Assembly (NCBI GenBank): GCA_965197825.1
Contig: CBDANW010000002.1
Span: 1,550,001-1,614,000, forward strand
Source: CBDANW01 sp965197825
GTDB lineage: Bacteria > Acidobacteriota > Vicinamibacteria > Marinacidobacterales > DATDRI01
Direction of reading: 5' to 3'
Length of the DNA: 64,000 nucleotides
Below are positions 26,160-35,729 of the stretch, in pieces. Under the pieces are notes generated by a model that saw only the letters and a list, made by a program, of their open reading frames with translations, was not told where the DNA came from and did no database searches. The position numbers and the translations under genes were made by a program. How positions within the stretch are numbered: position 1 is the first letter of the stretch; each line of letters starts with the position of its first letter.

Positions 26160-27545
26160 ATGGCAGAGCTGAAGAAAACCCTCGGCGTCTGGGACGTCAT
26201 CCTCTTCAACGTCACCGCCATCATCGGGCTGCGCTGGATCTCGCTTGCCGCGGCCGGCGGCAACACGTCACTGACGCTCTGGGTCGCCGCCCTGGCACTC
26301 TTCTTCTTCCCACAGGCGGTCGCGGTCATCGAGCTGACGAGGAAGATGCCCGAGGAAGGTGGCATCTACTCCTGGACGAAGAGCACCTTTGGCGACTTCC
26401 ACGCCTTCATGGCGGGGTGGTGCTATTGGACCAATAATCTGGTCTATTTCCCGTTCCTGCTCGTCTACATAGCCGGTATCTCCGTCTTCATTGCGGGCAG
26501 CGGCTATCAGGACGTCGGAGAGAGCAAGGCGTACGTGTTGACGTTTTCATTGCTGGCTCTCCTCGCGGTCACGGTGGCCAATATCGTAGGTCTCCAAACC
26601 GGCAAATGGTTGCAGAACGCTGGCGGCATCGGTACCTGGGGAGCAGGCGCGGTCCTGCTCGTCTTCGGCGTTCTCGCCCTAGTCCGTTTCGGCTCCGCCA
26701 ATCCGATGCCGGCGGAAAGTTTCTTTCTCGATATTCTGACGTTCGAGAAGCTACCTTTCTTCGCTGCTATCTGTTTTGGATTCGCCGGACTGGAGCTGGC
26801 CGCGGTCCTCGCCGGTGAAATCAAGAATCCCGAGCGGACCATCCAGCAGGCGACGCTCGTCTCCGGCGCGATCATTGTCACGATCTACGTCTTCGGGACT
26901 CTTGCTCTTCTCGTCGCGCTCCCCCGTTCCGAGATCAACATCATTACTGGGATTCTTCAGGGAATCGCGGCAGTCGGAGACAAACTGGGGGCCGGCTGGA
27001 CGACCATTCCGCTGGCACTCCTCATTACCCTCGGAGGAATTGGCGGTCTGATGGCGTGGTTTACCGGCGCGGCCCGCATGGCTTTCGTTGCAGGAATCGA
27101 TCGCTTCCTTCCCGACTCTTTCGGTCGCATCCACCAGAAGTACGGCTCACCGTACGTCGCCGTCATCGTACAAGCCATCATCGCCGCCGGCTTCGCCATC
27201 ATGAGCTTCGTCGGCACCACCGTTCAAGAAGCGTATCTCATCCTTCTCGACACGACGCTGCTCGTATACTTCGTGCCTTACGTGTACCTCTTTGCCACGT
27301 ACGTCATGATACGAAACCAGGACGAAGCGCCACGACCGGACCACCGATTCCTCAGGAGCCAAACTCTTGCGAAACTGGCGGGCGCGTGCGGTCTCGTAAC
27401 GACCCTCGTCGCCATGGCCATGGCCATCGTCCCACCCAAAGACATGGAGAACGTCTTACTCTTCGAAATCAAAGTGATCGGAGGATTTCTGGCCTTCTTG
27501 GCCACGGGTGGATTTGTTTACTGGCTGGGAACGCGGGATTCCTAG
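26160..27545 (+). CDS. APC-family amino acid permease
   Basis: 461 residues with twelve hydrophobic helices. The first helix carries FNVTAIIGLRWIS, the unwound segment of APC carriers, and EEGGIYSWTKSTFGDFHAFMAGW is the conserved helix 2/3 region. CFGFAGLELAAVLAGEIKNPERTI is the helix 6 signature of the glutamate/GABA-type branch. A proton- or exchange-driven amino acid carrier in the inner membrane; substrate not predictable. Confidence 0.92.
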   Translation: MAELKKTLGVWDVILFNVTAIIGLRWISLAAAGGNTSLTLWVAALALFFFPQAVAVIELTRKMPEEGGIYSWTKSTFGDFHAFMAGWCYWTNNLVYFPFLLVYIAGISVFIAGSGYQDVGESKAYVLTFSLLALLAVTVANIVGLQTGKWLQNAGGIGTWGAGAVLLVFGVLALVRFGSANPMPAESFFLDILTFEKLPFFAAICFGFAGLELAAVLAGEIKNPERTIQQATLVSGAIIVTIYVFGTLALLVALPRSEINIITGILQGIAAVGDKLGAGWTTIPLALLITLGGIGGLMAWFTGAARMAFVAGIDRFLPDSFGRIHQKYGSPYVAVIVQAIIAAGFAIMSFVGTTVQEAYLILLDTTLLVYFVPYVYLFATYVMIRNQDEAPRPDHRFLRSQTLAKLAGACGLVTTLVAMAMAIVPPKDMENVLLFEIKVIGGFLAFLATGGFVYWLGTRDS

Positions 27546-27548
27546 GCA

Positions 27549-28490
27549 CTAGGGATCGGGCTCGACGCGCCTCTCTCCAGGCAGAAGACCGACGACCGCG
27601 GCCTCCGCGCCCGCCCGGCGCACTGAAACTTGGAGATCGCCGGAGTCGGTTGGTGGGGAGAGCTCGGTTAGAAACGAGACGCGATACCTGGGCTGCAATT
27701 GCTCCGAGGCCAGGCGGAGAAGGGCCCTTTCGAGTGCGTTCACCGACAGAAGCCGGTTCAAGCTTCCTCCTGATTCCCTGCTCAGCCGATCCAGCACGTC
27801 GTCCACCTTCGCGCGCTTTATGAAGTCTCCACCACTCACGCCTTCGTACAAGATCACATCAAAAACCGCTCCAGAGCTCCGACCTGCTTCTAGAGCACGA
27901 GTATCCGAAGTGTTGGAGAGCTCGGGCCCGGTGCCACTGACGATCACCACTCGGACCGGCGGCGTTCCCTCTTCTTGCTCTGCCTCGTTCATCTCGCGCG
28001 CGGTCTCATACAGAACGTCCAGAACGTACGCGCCTTCCGCCCGCGCCATTATTCTTCCTATTTGCCGGGAAACCTCGCCCCGATCCTCGGTGGGACCGGC
28101 CAGACGGCGCGGCCGGGCGCCGAACTCGTACAACGTGATCCGAAAACGACTACCGAGCGCATCCACGAACGCCTGAAGGCTCTCGCGAAGCAGAAAGGTG
28201 TGGGATTGAAAGGCGATACTGGTGTCCACCAGGATATAGAGCTCGGCACCGACTCCTTCATCGACCGCATCCACCACGTCGCGGGGGACGCCTCTTTCCG
28301 ACAGCTCGAAGTCTTCTTTTTCCAACCCTTCGATCCGCGCACCCTGTGCATCAGATACCGAAATCAAAACGGTTCGAATGGCGAAGGCATCTTCCTGAGC
28401 GGAAGCCATGGAGCCGACGAGAGTGAACACAACACCGCCGATCATCGGGAGAAGGCAGGAAGGCAATCTGGGGAATCGTAGACTGGTCAC
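27549..28490 (-). CDS. acidobacterial VWFA-related domain protein (second of pair)
   Basis: 313 residues, signal peptide ending SMASA. The shared start of the family (DAFAIRTVLISVSDAQG, DFELSERGVPRDVV) precedes a von Willebrand A fold with LYILVDTSIAF where the MIDAS DxSxS would be. Here the third position is Ala-Phe, so metal binding is probably lost. GTG or ATG start overlaps the preceding gene's stop by 4 bases. Family type is mostly known from Acidobacteriota; function unknown. Confidence 0.88.
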   Translation of the reverse strand: MTSLRFPRLPSCLLPMIGGVVFTLVGSMASAQEDAFAIRTVLISVSDAQGARIEGLEKEDFELSERGVPRDVVDAVDEGVGAELYILVDTSIAFQSHTFLLRESLQAFVDALGSRFRITLYEFGARPRRLAGPTEDRGEVSRQIGRIMARAEGAYVLDVLYETAREMNEAEQEEGTPPVRVVIVSGTGPELSNTSDTRALEAGRSSGAVFDVILYEGVSGGDFIKRAKVDDVLDRLSRESGGSLNRLLSVNALERALLRLASEQLQPRYRVSFLTELSPPTDSGDLQVSVRRAGAEAAVVGLLPGERRVEPDP

Positions 28491-29551
28491 TGGGTTGGCT
28501 CCTCGGTGCCACCGGGCGTCACGACCTGCTCGTGCCGAAGCAGGCGGATCGGTAACGCCCGGGCTCCCTCTCGAATGACGCGAACGGAAAGATTTTCCAA
28601 AGTCGTGCGCGGTTCGACTTCGGTCAGAAACGAAACGCGATAGCGGGGTCGCATCAACTCAGCGCCCAAATCACCCAAATGATTCGGAAGGGCGGCCGCG
28701 GCGAGGATTTTCGTGAAACGACCACCGCTTACCTGGGCAACGGTCTGGAGAAAGTTCTCCATCTGGGAACGCCGTTCGAACCACGTCGTTTGGTAAGGTG
28801 GGTCGTAGAGAATCACGTGGAAGAAGACCCCCGACTCCCTTGCCAGCCGGTACACCTCTTCGATCGGCGTCAGAGAAGCGTCTGGGATGAGTGCCGTCAC
28901 GATCACCACCACCGGGGGCTCGGTATCCGCTTGTCGCGTCACCGCGACACCACTGCATACATGAGCCATCGCGTCTAGGAGGTACGTCGCCCCCATTCCG
29001 ACTGACATCCTTGCGGTGGCTCGACCCAGTACATCTGGATCACTCGTCGGACCGGCGAGGTGGTGCACCGCCCCGCCAAAGTCTGCCAATAAAACCTCGT
29101 GGGGCTCCCTCAACGTGGCAGCGAAGGCTTCGATACCTTTCCGGAGCGACGGAATCCCCTCCCGGAAGCCGGTGCTGGTATCAACGAGTAGAAAGATCTC
29201 TTGCCCCGCGCCACCCCGGACCTCCACGACGTCGCGCGGTACACCCATCTCCTCGATCTGGAAATCCCCAGCTCCCAGTCCTGGGAGGGGGATGCCGTCC
29301 TCGTCGGTCACCGACACCAAGGCGGTGCGGATAGCGAAGGCATCCGCCGAGCTAGGCGTCTCGTCGACCTGAAGGCCGATAAACGGCGACGTCAGAATCC
29401 AAAAGAAGAAGGTGCTCACGGTGGGTAGCTTATCAGGTCGCGTGTGGAAGGCGAGCGTATTCGCGTTGCTGAAGAACCGCAGCCGCGACCACACGCCTCC
29501 ATGGTTGACGAGGGCATGGCTGAGTTCTGGGGACGCACTTAGACGGTACAC
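28487..29551 (-). CDS. acidobacterial VWFA-related domain protein (first of pair)
   Basis: 354 codons; a better start may be the GTG at 29419, which places the hydrophobic segment FFFWILTSPFIGL at the N-terminus as a signal. The mature part repeats the layout of its neighbour: ADAFAIRTALVSVTDEDG, MGVPRDVVEV, FLLVDTSTGF (degenerate MIDAS), and the same C-terminal PRYRVSFLTE. The pair arose by tandem duplication and is translationally coupled. Confidence 0.87.
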   Translation of the reverse strand: MYRLSASPELSHALVNHGGVWSRLRFFSNANTLAFHTRPDKLPTVSTFFFWILTSPFIGLQVDETPSSADAFAIRTALVSVTDEDGIPLPGLGAGDFQIEEMGVPRDVVEVRGGAGQEIFLLVDTSTGFREGIPSLRKGIEAFAATLREPHEVLLADFGGAVHHLAGPTSDPDVLGRATARMSVGMGATYLLDAMAHVCSGVAVTRQADTEPPVVVIVTALIPDASLTPIEEVYRLARESGVFFHVILYDPPYQTTWFERRSQMENFLQTVAQVSGGRFTKILAAAALPNHLGDLGAELMRPRYRVSFLTEVEPRTTLENLSVRVIREGARALPIRLLRHEQVVTPGGTEEPTQ

Positions 29552-29601
29552 AACGTCGAGGTCTCCTTCGGAGTGGGAATCCGCTTTTGAGAACGGGGTT
29601 T

Positions 29602-30004
29602 ATGATGAGCGGCTCGAACGACACCCACCTTCAAGTCAATCGGCTATGTCCTGTGGATTTTCGGTTTTACCGGCGCTCACCGTTTCTACTACGGCAGACC
29701 GGTCACAGGGACGATCTGGTTCTTCACGCTTGGACTGCTGGGAATTGGATGGTTGATAGACCTCTTTCTCATTCCGTCGATGGATCGGGAGGCGGATCTC
29801 AGATTCCGCGCCGGACCGATCGACTACAGCGTCACCTGGATTCTGCTTACCTTCCTCGGCCTTTTCGGCGCCCACCGGATGTACATGGGCAAGTGGCTGA
29901 CCGGAATACTCTATTTCTTCACGGACGCGATCCTTGGTCTCGGTTTGCTCTACGACTTCTGGACTCTCAACGACCAGATCAGCGTCGTCAATAGCTCCCG
30001 GTAA
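29602..30004 (+). pseudogene. TM2-domain membrane protein with an N-terminal frameshift
   Basis: Two TM2-type repeats are plain: GFTGAHRFYYGRPVTGTIWF with LGLLGIGWLIDLFLIPSMD, and LGLFGAHRMYMGKWLTGILY with ILGLGLLYDFWTLNDQ, ending in TAA 30002-30004. The natural start MMSGSNDTH (ATG 29602) is in a different frame from the repeats; the in-phase frame has two TGA codons just upstream. A one-base change near 29635 restores the expected protein. Either a recent mutation or a sequence error. Confidence 0.78.
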
Positions 30005-30050
30005 GCCCCCGTTCGTTCCGAGCGCTGCCTGTAGCAGGCGTCCAATAAAC

Positions 30051-30098
30051 GAGATCTTGCTAACCGGCGTCTGGCAACCTGGTTAGTAAGATCTCGTA
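30051..30098. repeat. stem-loop and dispersed repeat next to IS256 copy B
   Basis: GAGATCTTGCTAACC and GGTTAGTAAGATCTC pair over 15 bp with one mismatch around a 15-base loop. The loop and right arm belong to a motif ACCGGCGTCTGGC, 23 bases, CATTGACG that recurs at 60805-60851 with 24 bases spacing. Confidence 0.7.
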
Positions 30099-30105
30099 CA
30101 TTGAC

Positions 30106-31070
30106 GGGGATGTCCCGCCGGATGTTGAATTTGGGGTAGCGGCGGCTCCTTGGCCGGCCTAAGAATAGGTCTGCCAATAAACCGTCTCCAGAGGGGGACA
30201 AGGAGCCACCAATGCCTAGGAAATCGAAGAAGCCAGTAAGAAAGCAAACGCACTCGCCTACGGGCAAGGTAGTTGGCCAAGTCGGTCAGATACTGCTACC
30301 GATGATAGCTGGGATCGCGGCCACGAAGGCGGATCTGACGGAATGGGTGTACGAGCAAGGACTGACAGCTCTGCACCTACTGCTCAGAGAGGACGCCGAG
30401 GAGATCGCGGGGCTCAAGGGCAAGCACGAGAAGGAGCGAACTCATAACCACTGTGGGAGCACGAACGGAGAGCTGAGCTTCGGTGGTCGTCGCATCCAAG
30501 TGTCGCGACCTCGAGTTCGCTCGAAGTCGGGCGAGGAGGCGTCGCTTCCACACTTCGAAGCCTTCCGCGAAGAAGACCCGCTTCCAGAGCGAGTGTTGAA
30601 TCAGATCTTGGTGGGGGTATCGACCCGAAATTACGAATCGAGTCTGGACAAACCCGCGGCCAAGTTGAAGTCTCGTGGCACGAGTAAGAGTGCCGCCAGC
30701 CGTCACCTCGTGAGCCAGACGACTAAGAAGCTCGAGGAATACCTGTCTCGGCGGCTAGAGGAGTTCGAGCTTGCGGCACTGATGCTGGATGGCCTTGAGG
30801 TGGCCGGACAGACCGTCGTCGTAACTCTCGGTATCACAATAGATGGAACGAAGGTGCCCCTGGGTATATGGCTGGGCTCGACGGAGAACTCTCGGGTGTG
30901 CACCGCGATGTTGCAGGACCTTCTCGAGCGAGGCTTGCGCGTCGATGAGTCGATTCTCTGCGTAGTGGACGGAGGCAAAGGCATCCGCAAGGCACTCGTC
31001 GACGTTTTGGGGGACCTCGCGGTCATCCAAAGGTGCCAGATCCATAAACTCCGGAATCTTCGCTCGTACC
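30106..31070 (+). mobile_element. IS256-family insertion sequence, copy B (3' end deleted)
   Basis: Starts with the same GGGGATGTCCCG left end as copies A and C and matches them until CGCTCGTACC at 31061-31070. The last ~500 bp, including the E of the DDE triad and the right inverted repeat, are gone. The sequence beyond belongs to a homoserine kinase gene. It cannot move itself. Confidence 0.93.
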
Positions 31071-31441
31071 CTCGCCGAGTTCCGCTCGGCGACGCGGTCT
31101 TCAACGTAGGGCGCGCTCTCTTCACGGTGGAGGCACTTCGAGCGGGCGACTACAAGCTACTCGAGATGGCGATGGCGGATCGACTGCACCAGCGCCACCG
31201 CTTGCGATTCATTCCCGCCGGTGAAGCGGCCATGACCGCGGCACGGAAAGCGGGTGCGGCGGCGGTGGCACTCTCGGGTGCCGGACCATCCCTAGTAGCC
31301 TTCGCGCCCGATCGCCACGAGCGCATCGCGCGGGCGATGGCGCGAACCTTAAAAGGGGCGGGTCTGAAAGTACGAACCTTCGTCCTGGACATCGAGACCG
31401 AGGGTGCCCGAGTCCTTCAACCGAAGGAAGGTGCCAGCTAG
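30212..31441 (+). CDS. in-frame fusion: IS256 transposase N-terminal part to homoserine kinase C-terminal part
   Basis: 409 codons. Residues 1-286 are the transposase (D195 and D258 present, E absent). From residue 287 the protein reads RRVPLGDAVFNVGRALFTVEA, DRLHQRHRLRFIPAG and VALSGAGPSLVAFAP, which is the C-terminal GHMP domain of homoserine kinase ThrB. Junction at 31070/31071. No catalytic half is complete, so neither activity is expected. The stop shares a CTAG with the convergent MATE gene. Confidence 0.88.
   Translation: MPRKSKKPVRKQTHSPTGKVVGQVGQILLPMIAGIAATKADLTEWVYEQGLTALHLLLREDAEEIAGLKGKHEKERTHNHCGSTNGELSFGGRRIQVSRPRVRSKSGEEASLPHFEAFREEDPLPERVLNQILVGVSTRNYESSLDKPAAKLKSRGTSKSAASRHLVSQTTKKLEEYLSRRLEEFELAALMLDGLEVAGQTVVVTLGITIDGTKVPLGIWLGSTENSRVCTAMLQDLLERGLRVDESILCVVDGGKGIRKALVDVLGDLAVIQRCQIHKLRNLRSYPRRVPLGDAVFNVGRALFTVEALRAGDYKLLEMAMADRLHQRHRLRFIPAGEAAMTAARKAGAAAVALSGAGPSLVAFAPDRHERIARAMARTLKGAGLKVRTFVLDIETEGARVLQPKEGAS
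31071..31441 (+). pseudogene. thrB: 3' remnant of homoserine kinase
   Basis: About 123 codons of ThrB remain, with the substrate-binding GAGPS loop (ALSGAGPSLVAF). The ATP-binding PxGxGLGSS loop and the first half of the gene were removed with the right end of IS256 copy B. The gene would supply O-phosphohomoserine to the intact threonine synthase at 37257. A second thrB copy outside the window is possible. Confidence 0.85.
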
Positions 31442-32781
31442 CGCTGAAACGCGCGAACGCGCCGCGACCACGCCACCAGGAGTATCAGTCCCACCGACAC
31501 CAGACCGACGCAGAAACCCACCCAGAGTCCGATGACGCCCCACCCGAGTGGGAAGCACAGCGTGTAACCAACTGGAAGCCCCACCAGCCAGTGGCCGATC
31601 CAGTTCACGGTCATCGAGGTGCTCGTGTTTCCGGCACCCCGCAAGATCCCGGTGCTGACGACCTGCAGCCCGTCGGCCAACTGAAAGTAGGCCGCGATGA
31701 AAAGAAGGGAGACCCCGAGCGAGATCACCGCCGGGTCGGGTGTAAAGGCTCGCAGGATAACCGAAGGAAAGACCTGGAACGCGATGGCACTGCACGCCAT
31801 GAAACCGGTGCCGAAGAGTAGCGCGGTCCAGCCGGCGCGTGCCGCACCACGCGGATCGCCGCGGCCAACGGCGTGCCCCACCCGGACCGCACCGGCCGAG
31901 GACACTCCGAGAGGCACCATGAAGGTGAAGGCCGCCGCGGTGAGCGCGATCTGATGGGCGGCAAGCGAAACCGAATCCAGCTTGGCAGCAAGTGCTGTGC
32001 CGGTCGCGAACGCACCGAGCTCCAAGGCGATCTGGACCGCCGCCGGAAAACCGAGCGCCAGCAGGTGCCGAAGGCGTGTTGCATCGATGGCGAGCCGCGT
32101 ATCGAAGAGTCCGGTTCGATGAACGTAGCCGTAGTAGAACGTGTAGCAGATCAGGAAACCCGCCATATACGTCCGCGAGATACACGTCGCCCATCCGGCT
32201 CCCTCGGCGCCCATGGCCGGAGCACCCAGGTTGCCGAACACCAAAATCCAATTGGCGACGACGTTCACGATATTGGCGGTAACGAGCGCCACCATCACCG
32301 GTTTGACCAGGCCCATTCCTTGCAAGTAGCGGCGAAACGTCGTGTAGAGAAGCAACGGGAGCGTGCTCCAAACCAAAGCCTCGAGGTAGGGAACGGTCAG
32401 AGGGATCACCTCTTGGTTCAAACCCCAAGAGGAGAGGAACGGGATGCTCAACAGGATGATGCCGCTCAAGAGCGGTGTCAGGATCAGACTCAGATACACG
32501 CCGTGGACCAGCGAGCGGTGGCAGTCATCCAACCGACCCGCCCCGAAGGCCTGGGAGACGAGCGTATCCAAGCCCAGTAGGAGCCCCATGCCGAAGATCG
32601 CAACCGCTAGATAGAGGGCGGTTCCCAAGCTCACCGCGCCGATGGCTTCGGCGCTGACGCGGCCGACCATGAGCGTGTCCACCATCCCCATGAAGCTCCA
32701 GCCGAGCTCCGCCGCCACTACCGGCCCGGCAAGCCGCGCCATTGGTTTCAGCTCGTCTTTCAACTCCAATAGTCTTTGCAT
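31438..32781 (-). CDS. MATE-family multidrug efflux transporter
   Basis: 447 residues from the ATG at 32781 (the frame opens to 32949 but that part overlaps serA antisense). Twelve hydrophobic helices in two six-helix halves; first half starts AGPVVAAELGWSFMGMVDTLMVGRV, with QAFGAGRL, second half has GFPAAVQIALELGAF and VGHAVGRGD, hallmarks of NorM/MATE carriers. Na or H driven export of cationic compounds. Convergent with the thrB fusion. Confidence 0.92.
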   Translation of the reverse strand: MQRLLELKDELKPMARLAGPVVAAELGWSFMGMVDTLMVGRVSAEAIGAVSLGTALYLAVAIFGMGLLLGLDTLVSQAFGAGRLDDCHRSLVHGVYLSLILTPLLSGIILLSIPFLSSWGLNQEVIPLTVPYLEALVWSTLPLLLYTTFRRYLQGMGLVKPVMVALVTANIVNVVANWILVFGNLGAPAMGAEGAGWATCISRTYMAGFLICYTFYYGYVHRTGLFDTRLAIDATRLRHLLALGFPAAVQIALELGAFATGTALAAKLDSVSLAAHQIALTAAAFTFMVPLGVSSAGAVRVGHAVGRGDPRGAARAGWTALLFGTGFMACSAIAFQVFPSVILRAFTPDPAVISLGVSLLFIAAYFQLADGLQVVSTGILRGAGNTSTSMTVNWIGHWLVGLPVGYTLCFPLGWGVIGLWVGFCVGLVSVGLILLVAWSRRVRAFQR

Positions 32782-32824
32782 GGGAGGGCCGGTGCAGGAA
32801 GGCTGTTCGAGCAGAGTCAGTGCA

Positions 32825-34429
32825 CTAGAAGCGGATCTGGACGATTCTCTCGATGCCGGGAATCGAAGCCAGCGAATCAAACTCCTCGTCCTTGAGACGG
32901 CGGTCGATACTGACGACCATGATGGCCTCACGGAACTCGCGGGGGTCACGTCGTCCGACCGCCATATGTGAAACGTTGACTTCTATCTCACCGAGCGCCG
33001 TACCCACGGCGCCGATGCGGCCTGGACGATCTTCGTTTTCGATGATGAGGACGTTGTCTTCACCTCGGTTAGCCACACTGCGAGACACGTCTACCTCGAA
33101 ACCGCTGATCTCGACGATGTGAGGCGTTCCGTGTACGAGCGTCCCAGACACGACGACGTCAACTTCGGAGCCGCCGAGACGAACCGAAACGAGATTGGTA
33201 TAGGGCGCCGCATCCTCCACCTTACGCTCCTGGACCTGCCAGCCCCGCCGAGAGAGAACGTGTGGAAGCGACACCGCGTTCACCCGCTCCTCGCTGATCG
33301 AGGAAAGCAACCCGGCGACCGCGGCGGCCTTGAGCGCGGTGACATCGTGGTGCGCCAACTCCCCGCGGTAGTCGATGTGCACCTCGCTCCAACCCGATCC
33401 GCCGAGCTGCATCGCCACCGTGCCGCACATCTCCGCGACCTCTAAATAAGGACCGACGGCGGCCAGTGTTTCCGGACCCATGACCGGCGCGTTCACCGCC
33501 GCGGTGGCCGGCTTGCCCACCAACACCTGCAACACCTCGCGAGCCACGTCCACGGCCACCTGCTCTTGAGCCTCCAGCGTGGAGGCACCCAGATGGGGAG
33601 TTGTCACGATCTTCGGGTGGTTCAGCAGCGGGTTGCCTTTGCCGGGCGGCTCTTTCTCGAAGACGTCGAGCGCGGCACCGGCCAGGTGGCCGGAATCCAA
33701 TGCCTCGAGAAGGGCGGCTTCATCGACGAGACCGCCGCGCGCGGCGTTGACGAGGCGGGCGCCTTGCTTCATACGCCGGATGTGCTTGGTTCCGAGAAGA
33801 TGCCGGGTGTCGGGCGTCAGGGCGCAGTGAAGGCTCACGAAATCCGAACGCTCGAGCAACGCATCCAAACCGGAAAGTTCTACGCCCAACATCTGTGCCC
33901 GCTCGGCGGGAACGAAAGGATCGAATCCCAGCACGTTCATTTCCATCGCTCGCAAGCGTCGAGCTACCGCGGCACCCACTTGACCCAGTCCGATTAGGCC
34001 TGCCGTCTTCCCGCGAATCTCCACTCCAACGAAGGTAGAACGCTTCCACTCGCCACGGTGAAGGCTTTGATCGGCCGAGACGACGTTCCGCGCTAGAGCG
34101 AGCAATAGGGCAACGGTCAGCTCCGCGGCGGAGATGGTGTTACCCGTCGGCGCGTTGACGACAACGATGCCTCGCTCGGAAGCGGCTTCGACGTCGATGT
34201 TGTCCACACCCACCCCGGCGCGACCCACGACCCGGAGTTGCGATGCCTTCTCGAGTGCGTCCCGGGTGACCTTTGTCTGACTCCGAACGACGAGCCCGTG
34301 GTAGAGGGAAAGCGTTTCCGCGAGCTCCTCCGGTGTCATTCCGGTGCGCACGTCCACCTTGGCGCCTCCCTTCAGAATCTCGATTCCCTCGGGAGATATC
34401 TGATCGGCAACGAGGATGCGGTAGTCCAT
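32825..34429 (-). CDS. serA: D-3-phosphoglycerate dehydrogenase
   Basis: 534 residues, the long form. Substrate and NAD domains (1-310) with GLIGLGQVGAAVARRL, catalytic Arg in NAARGGLVDEAAL, Glu in FEKEPP and His in TPHLGAST; then an intervening ASB domain (about 320-450) and a C-terminal ACT domain (about 455-534, IIENEDRPGRIGAVG) that usually gives serine feedback inhibition. First step of serine synthesis. The aminotransferase gene lies 3 bases upstream. Confidence 0.97.
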   Translation of the reverse strand: MDYRILVADQISPEGIEILKGGAKVDVRTGMTPEELAETLSLYHGLVVRSQTKVTRDALEKASQLRVVGRAGVGVDNIDVEAASERGIVVVNAPTGNTISAAELTVALLLALARNVVSADQSLHRGEWKRSTFVGVEIRGKTAGLIGLGQVGAAVARRLRAMEMNVLGFDPFVPAERAQMLGVELSGLDALLERSDFVSLHCALTPDTRHLLGTKHIRRMKQGARLVNAARGGLVDEAALLEALDSGHLAGAALDVFEKEPPGKGNPLLNHPKIVTTPHLGASTLEAQEQVAVDVAREVLQVLVGKPATAAVNAPVMGPETLAAVGPYLEVAEMCGTVAMQLGGSGWSEVHIDYRGELAHHDVTALKAAAVAGLLSSISEERVNAVSLPHVLSRRGWQVQERKVEDAAPYTNLVSVRLGGSEVDVVVSGTLVHGTPHIVEISGFEVDVSRSVANRGEDNVLIIENEDRPGRIGAVGTALGEIEVNVSHMAVGRRDPREFREAIMVVSIDRRLKDEEFDSLASIPGIERIVQIRF

Positions 34430-34432
34430 CCT

Positions 34433-35542
34433 TCAGGAGCGCCCTTGGGAGACGGCGAAGCCGAGCTTGGGCAACGCTTCGGCCAGGGCATCGATCGCCC
34501 TGTCGAGATCATCCTCTTTGACCCAGCCCAGATGGCCCAGTCGAAAGATGCGTCCGGCAAGAGAACGTTGGCCGCCGCCTAATACCGTATCGTGCTTCTC
34601 GCGAAGCGTCTTCGTCAGCTCCTTACCGTCGACACCCTCGGGAACCTTGACCGAGGTGACCGTGTTGGACGCAAAGCGCTCATCGGCGAATAGCTCGAGA
34701 CCGAGAGCTTGGACGCGTTCCCGCGTCCGCGCGCCTATGCGGGCGTGGCGGGCATAGATGGCGTCTTTTCCCTCGACCAACATATGCTCCAAGCTCACAT
34801 CGAGACCGAAGATGACGGGTAGTGTTGGCGTCCACGGCGTCTGCCCGCTTTCCGCGGATATACAGTGAGCGGCGAGGTCGAAGTAAAAACGCGGCATGGT
34901 CGCCTTCTCCGCGGCCTGCCATGCGCGGGGACCCACGGCCATGATGGCCAGTCCCGGCGGCACGGCCCATCCTTTCTGAGATCCGCTGACGAGAACATCG
35001 ATCCCCCACTCGTCGACCGGAAGTGGTATCGAGCCGGCGCTCGAGATCCCGTCGACCAGGACCAAGGCGTCGCTCTCGGCCTTGATGACTTTGCAGATCT
35101 CGGCGAGAGGATTCGTCACGCCGGTCGATGTCTCGTTGTGGGTTACCAGGACGGCCTGCACGCCGGACTCGTCGCTGAGAGCTTGACGAATCTTGTCGGG
35201 CGAAGCCGCCGTTCCCCATTCGAACTCCAGCCTACGGACGTCGGCACCATAGGTCTCGGCGATCTTGCAGATCCGGTCGCCGAACGCCCCGATGCTGATC
35301 CCCAGAACGCGATCGTTTGGAGACAGCGTGTTCACGATCGCGGCTTCGAGTCCGCCGGTACCGCTGGCGCTGACGAGCAGCACGTCGTTGCGCGTGCCCA
35401 GAAAGTCCTGGAGCCTCTCGGTCACTCTCTTCATTATGGCCGCCATTTCCGGCCCCCGGTGGTTGATCATCTGTTTGCTCACCGCGGCAAGCACTTCCGG
35501 GGGACAAGGCGTGGGGCCTGGAATACGCAGGTTCACTTTCAA
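34433..35542 (-). CDS. class V aminotransferase, probable phosphoserine/alanine-glyoxylate type
   Basis: 369 residues, fold type I. PLP lysine in LVSGSQKGWAVPPG; cofactor-binding DGISSAG and HNETSTG; start RIPGPTPCPPEVL typical of alanine-glyoxylate and serine-pyruvate aminotransferases. Directly upstream of serA with 3 bases between, so it most likely provides the second step of serine synthesis (phosphohydroxypyruvate to phosphoserine), as proposed for such pairs in other bacteria. Serine-glyoxylate activity cannot be excluded. Confidence 0.9.
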   Translation of the reverse strand: MKVNLRIPGPTPCPPEVLAAVSKQMINHRGPEMAAIMKRVTERLQDFLGTRNDVLLVSASGTGGLEAAIVNTLSPNDRVLGISIGAFGDRICKIAETYGADVRRLEFEWGTAASPDKIRQALSDESGVQAVLVTHNETSTGVTNPLAEICKVIKAESDALVLVDGISSAGSIPLPVDEWGIDVLVSGSQKGWAVPPGLAIMAVGPRAWQAAEKATMPRFYFDLAAHCISAESGQTPWTPTLPVIFGLDVSLEHMLVEGKDAIYARHARIGARTRERVQALGLELFADERFASNTVTSVKVPEGVDGKELTKTLREKHDTVLGGGQRSLAGRIFRLGHLGWVKEDDLDRAIDALAEALPKLGFAVSQGRS

Positions 35543-35729
35543 TCCTCCATTTGGTTAAATGTCGCCGGCGCCGATCCTATAGTATCACTGCGCTTGGTCG
35601 CCGCTCTCTCGAATCCGACTCTCTGCATCCATTTCGTCGCCCCGAGCACCCGCCGGCTCCCCGTTCCGGCATCCCGCCGGAGCTACGTTGCCTTTCCTCG
35701 TGTTATAGTTGGCCAAAAGGCACAATCCA

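Noticed and set aside
30212..31441. Functional new fusion enzyme
   Set aside because: The transposase part lacks its catalytic glutamate and the kinase part lacks the ATP-binding half, so neither reaction is expected.
31349..32428. 359-codon minus-strand frame across the thrB remnant and MATE gene
   Set aside because: Different frame of the MATE gene, Arg/Gly-rich, no start signal; a shadow.
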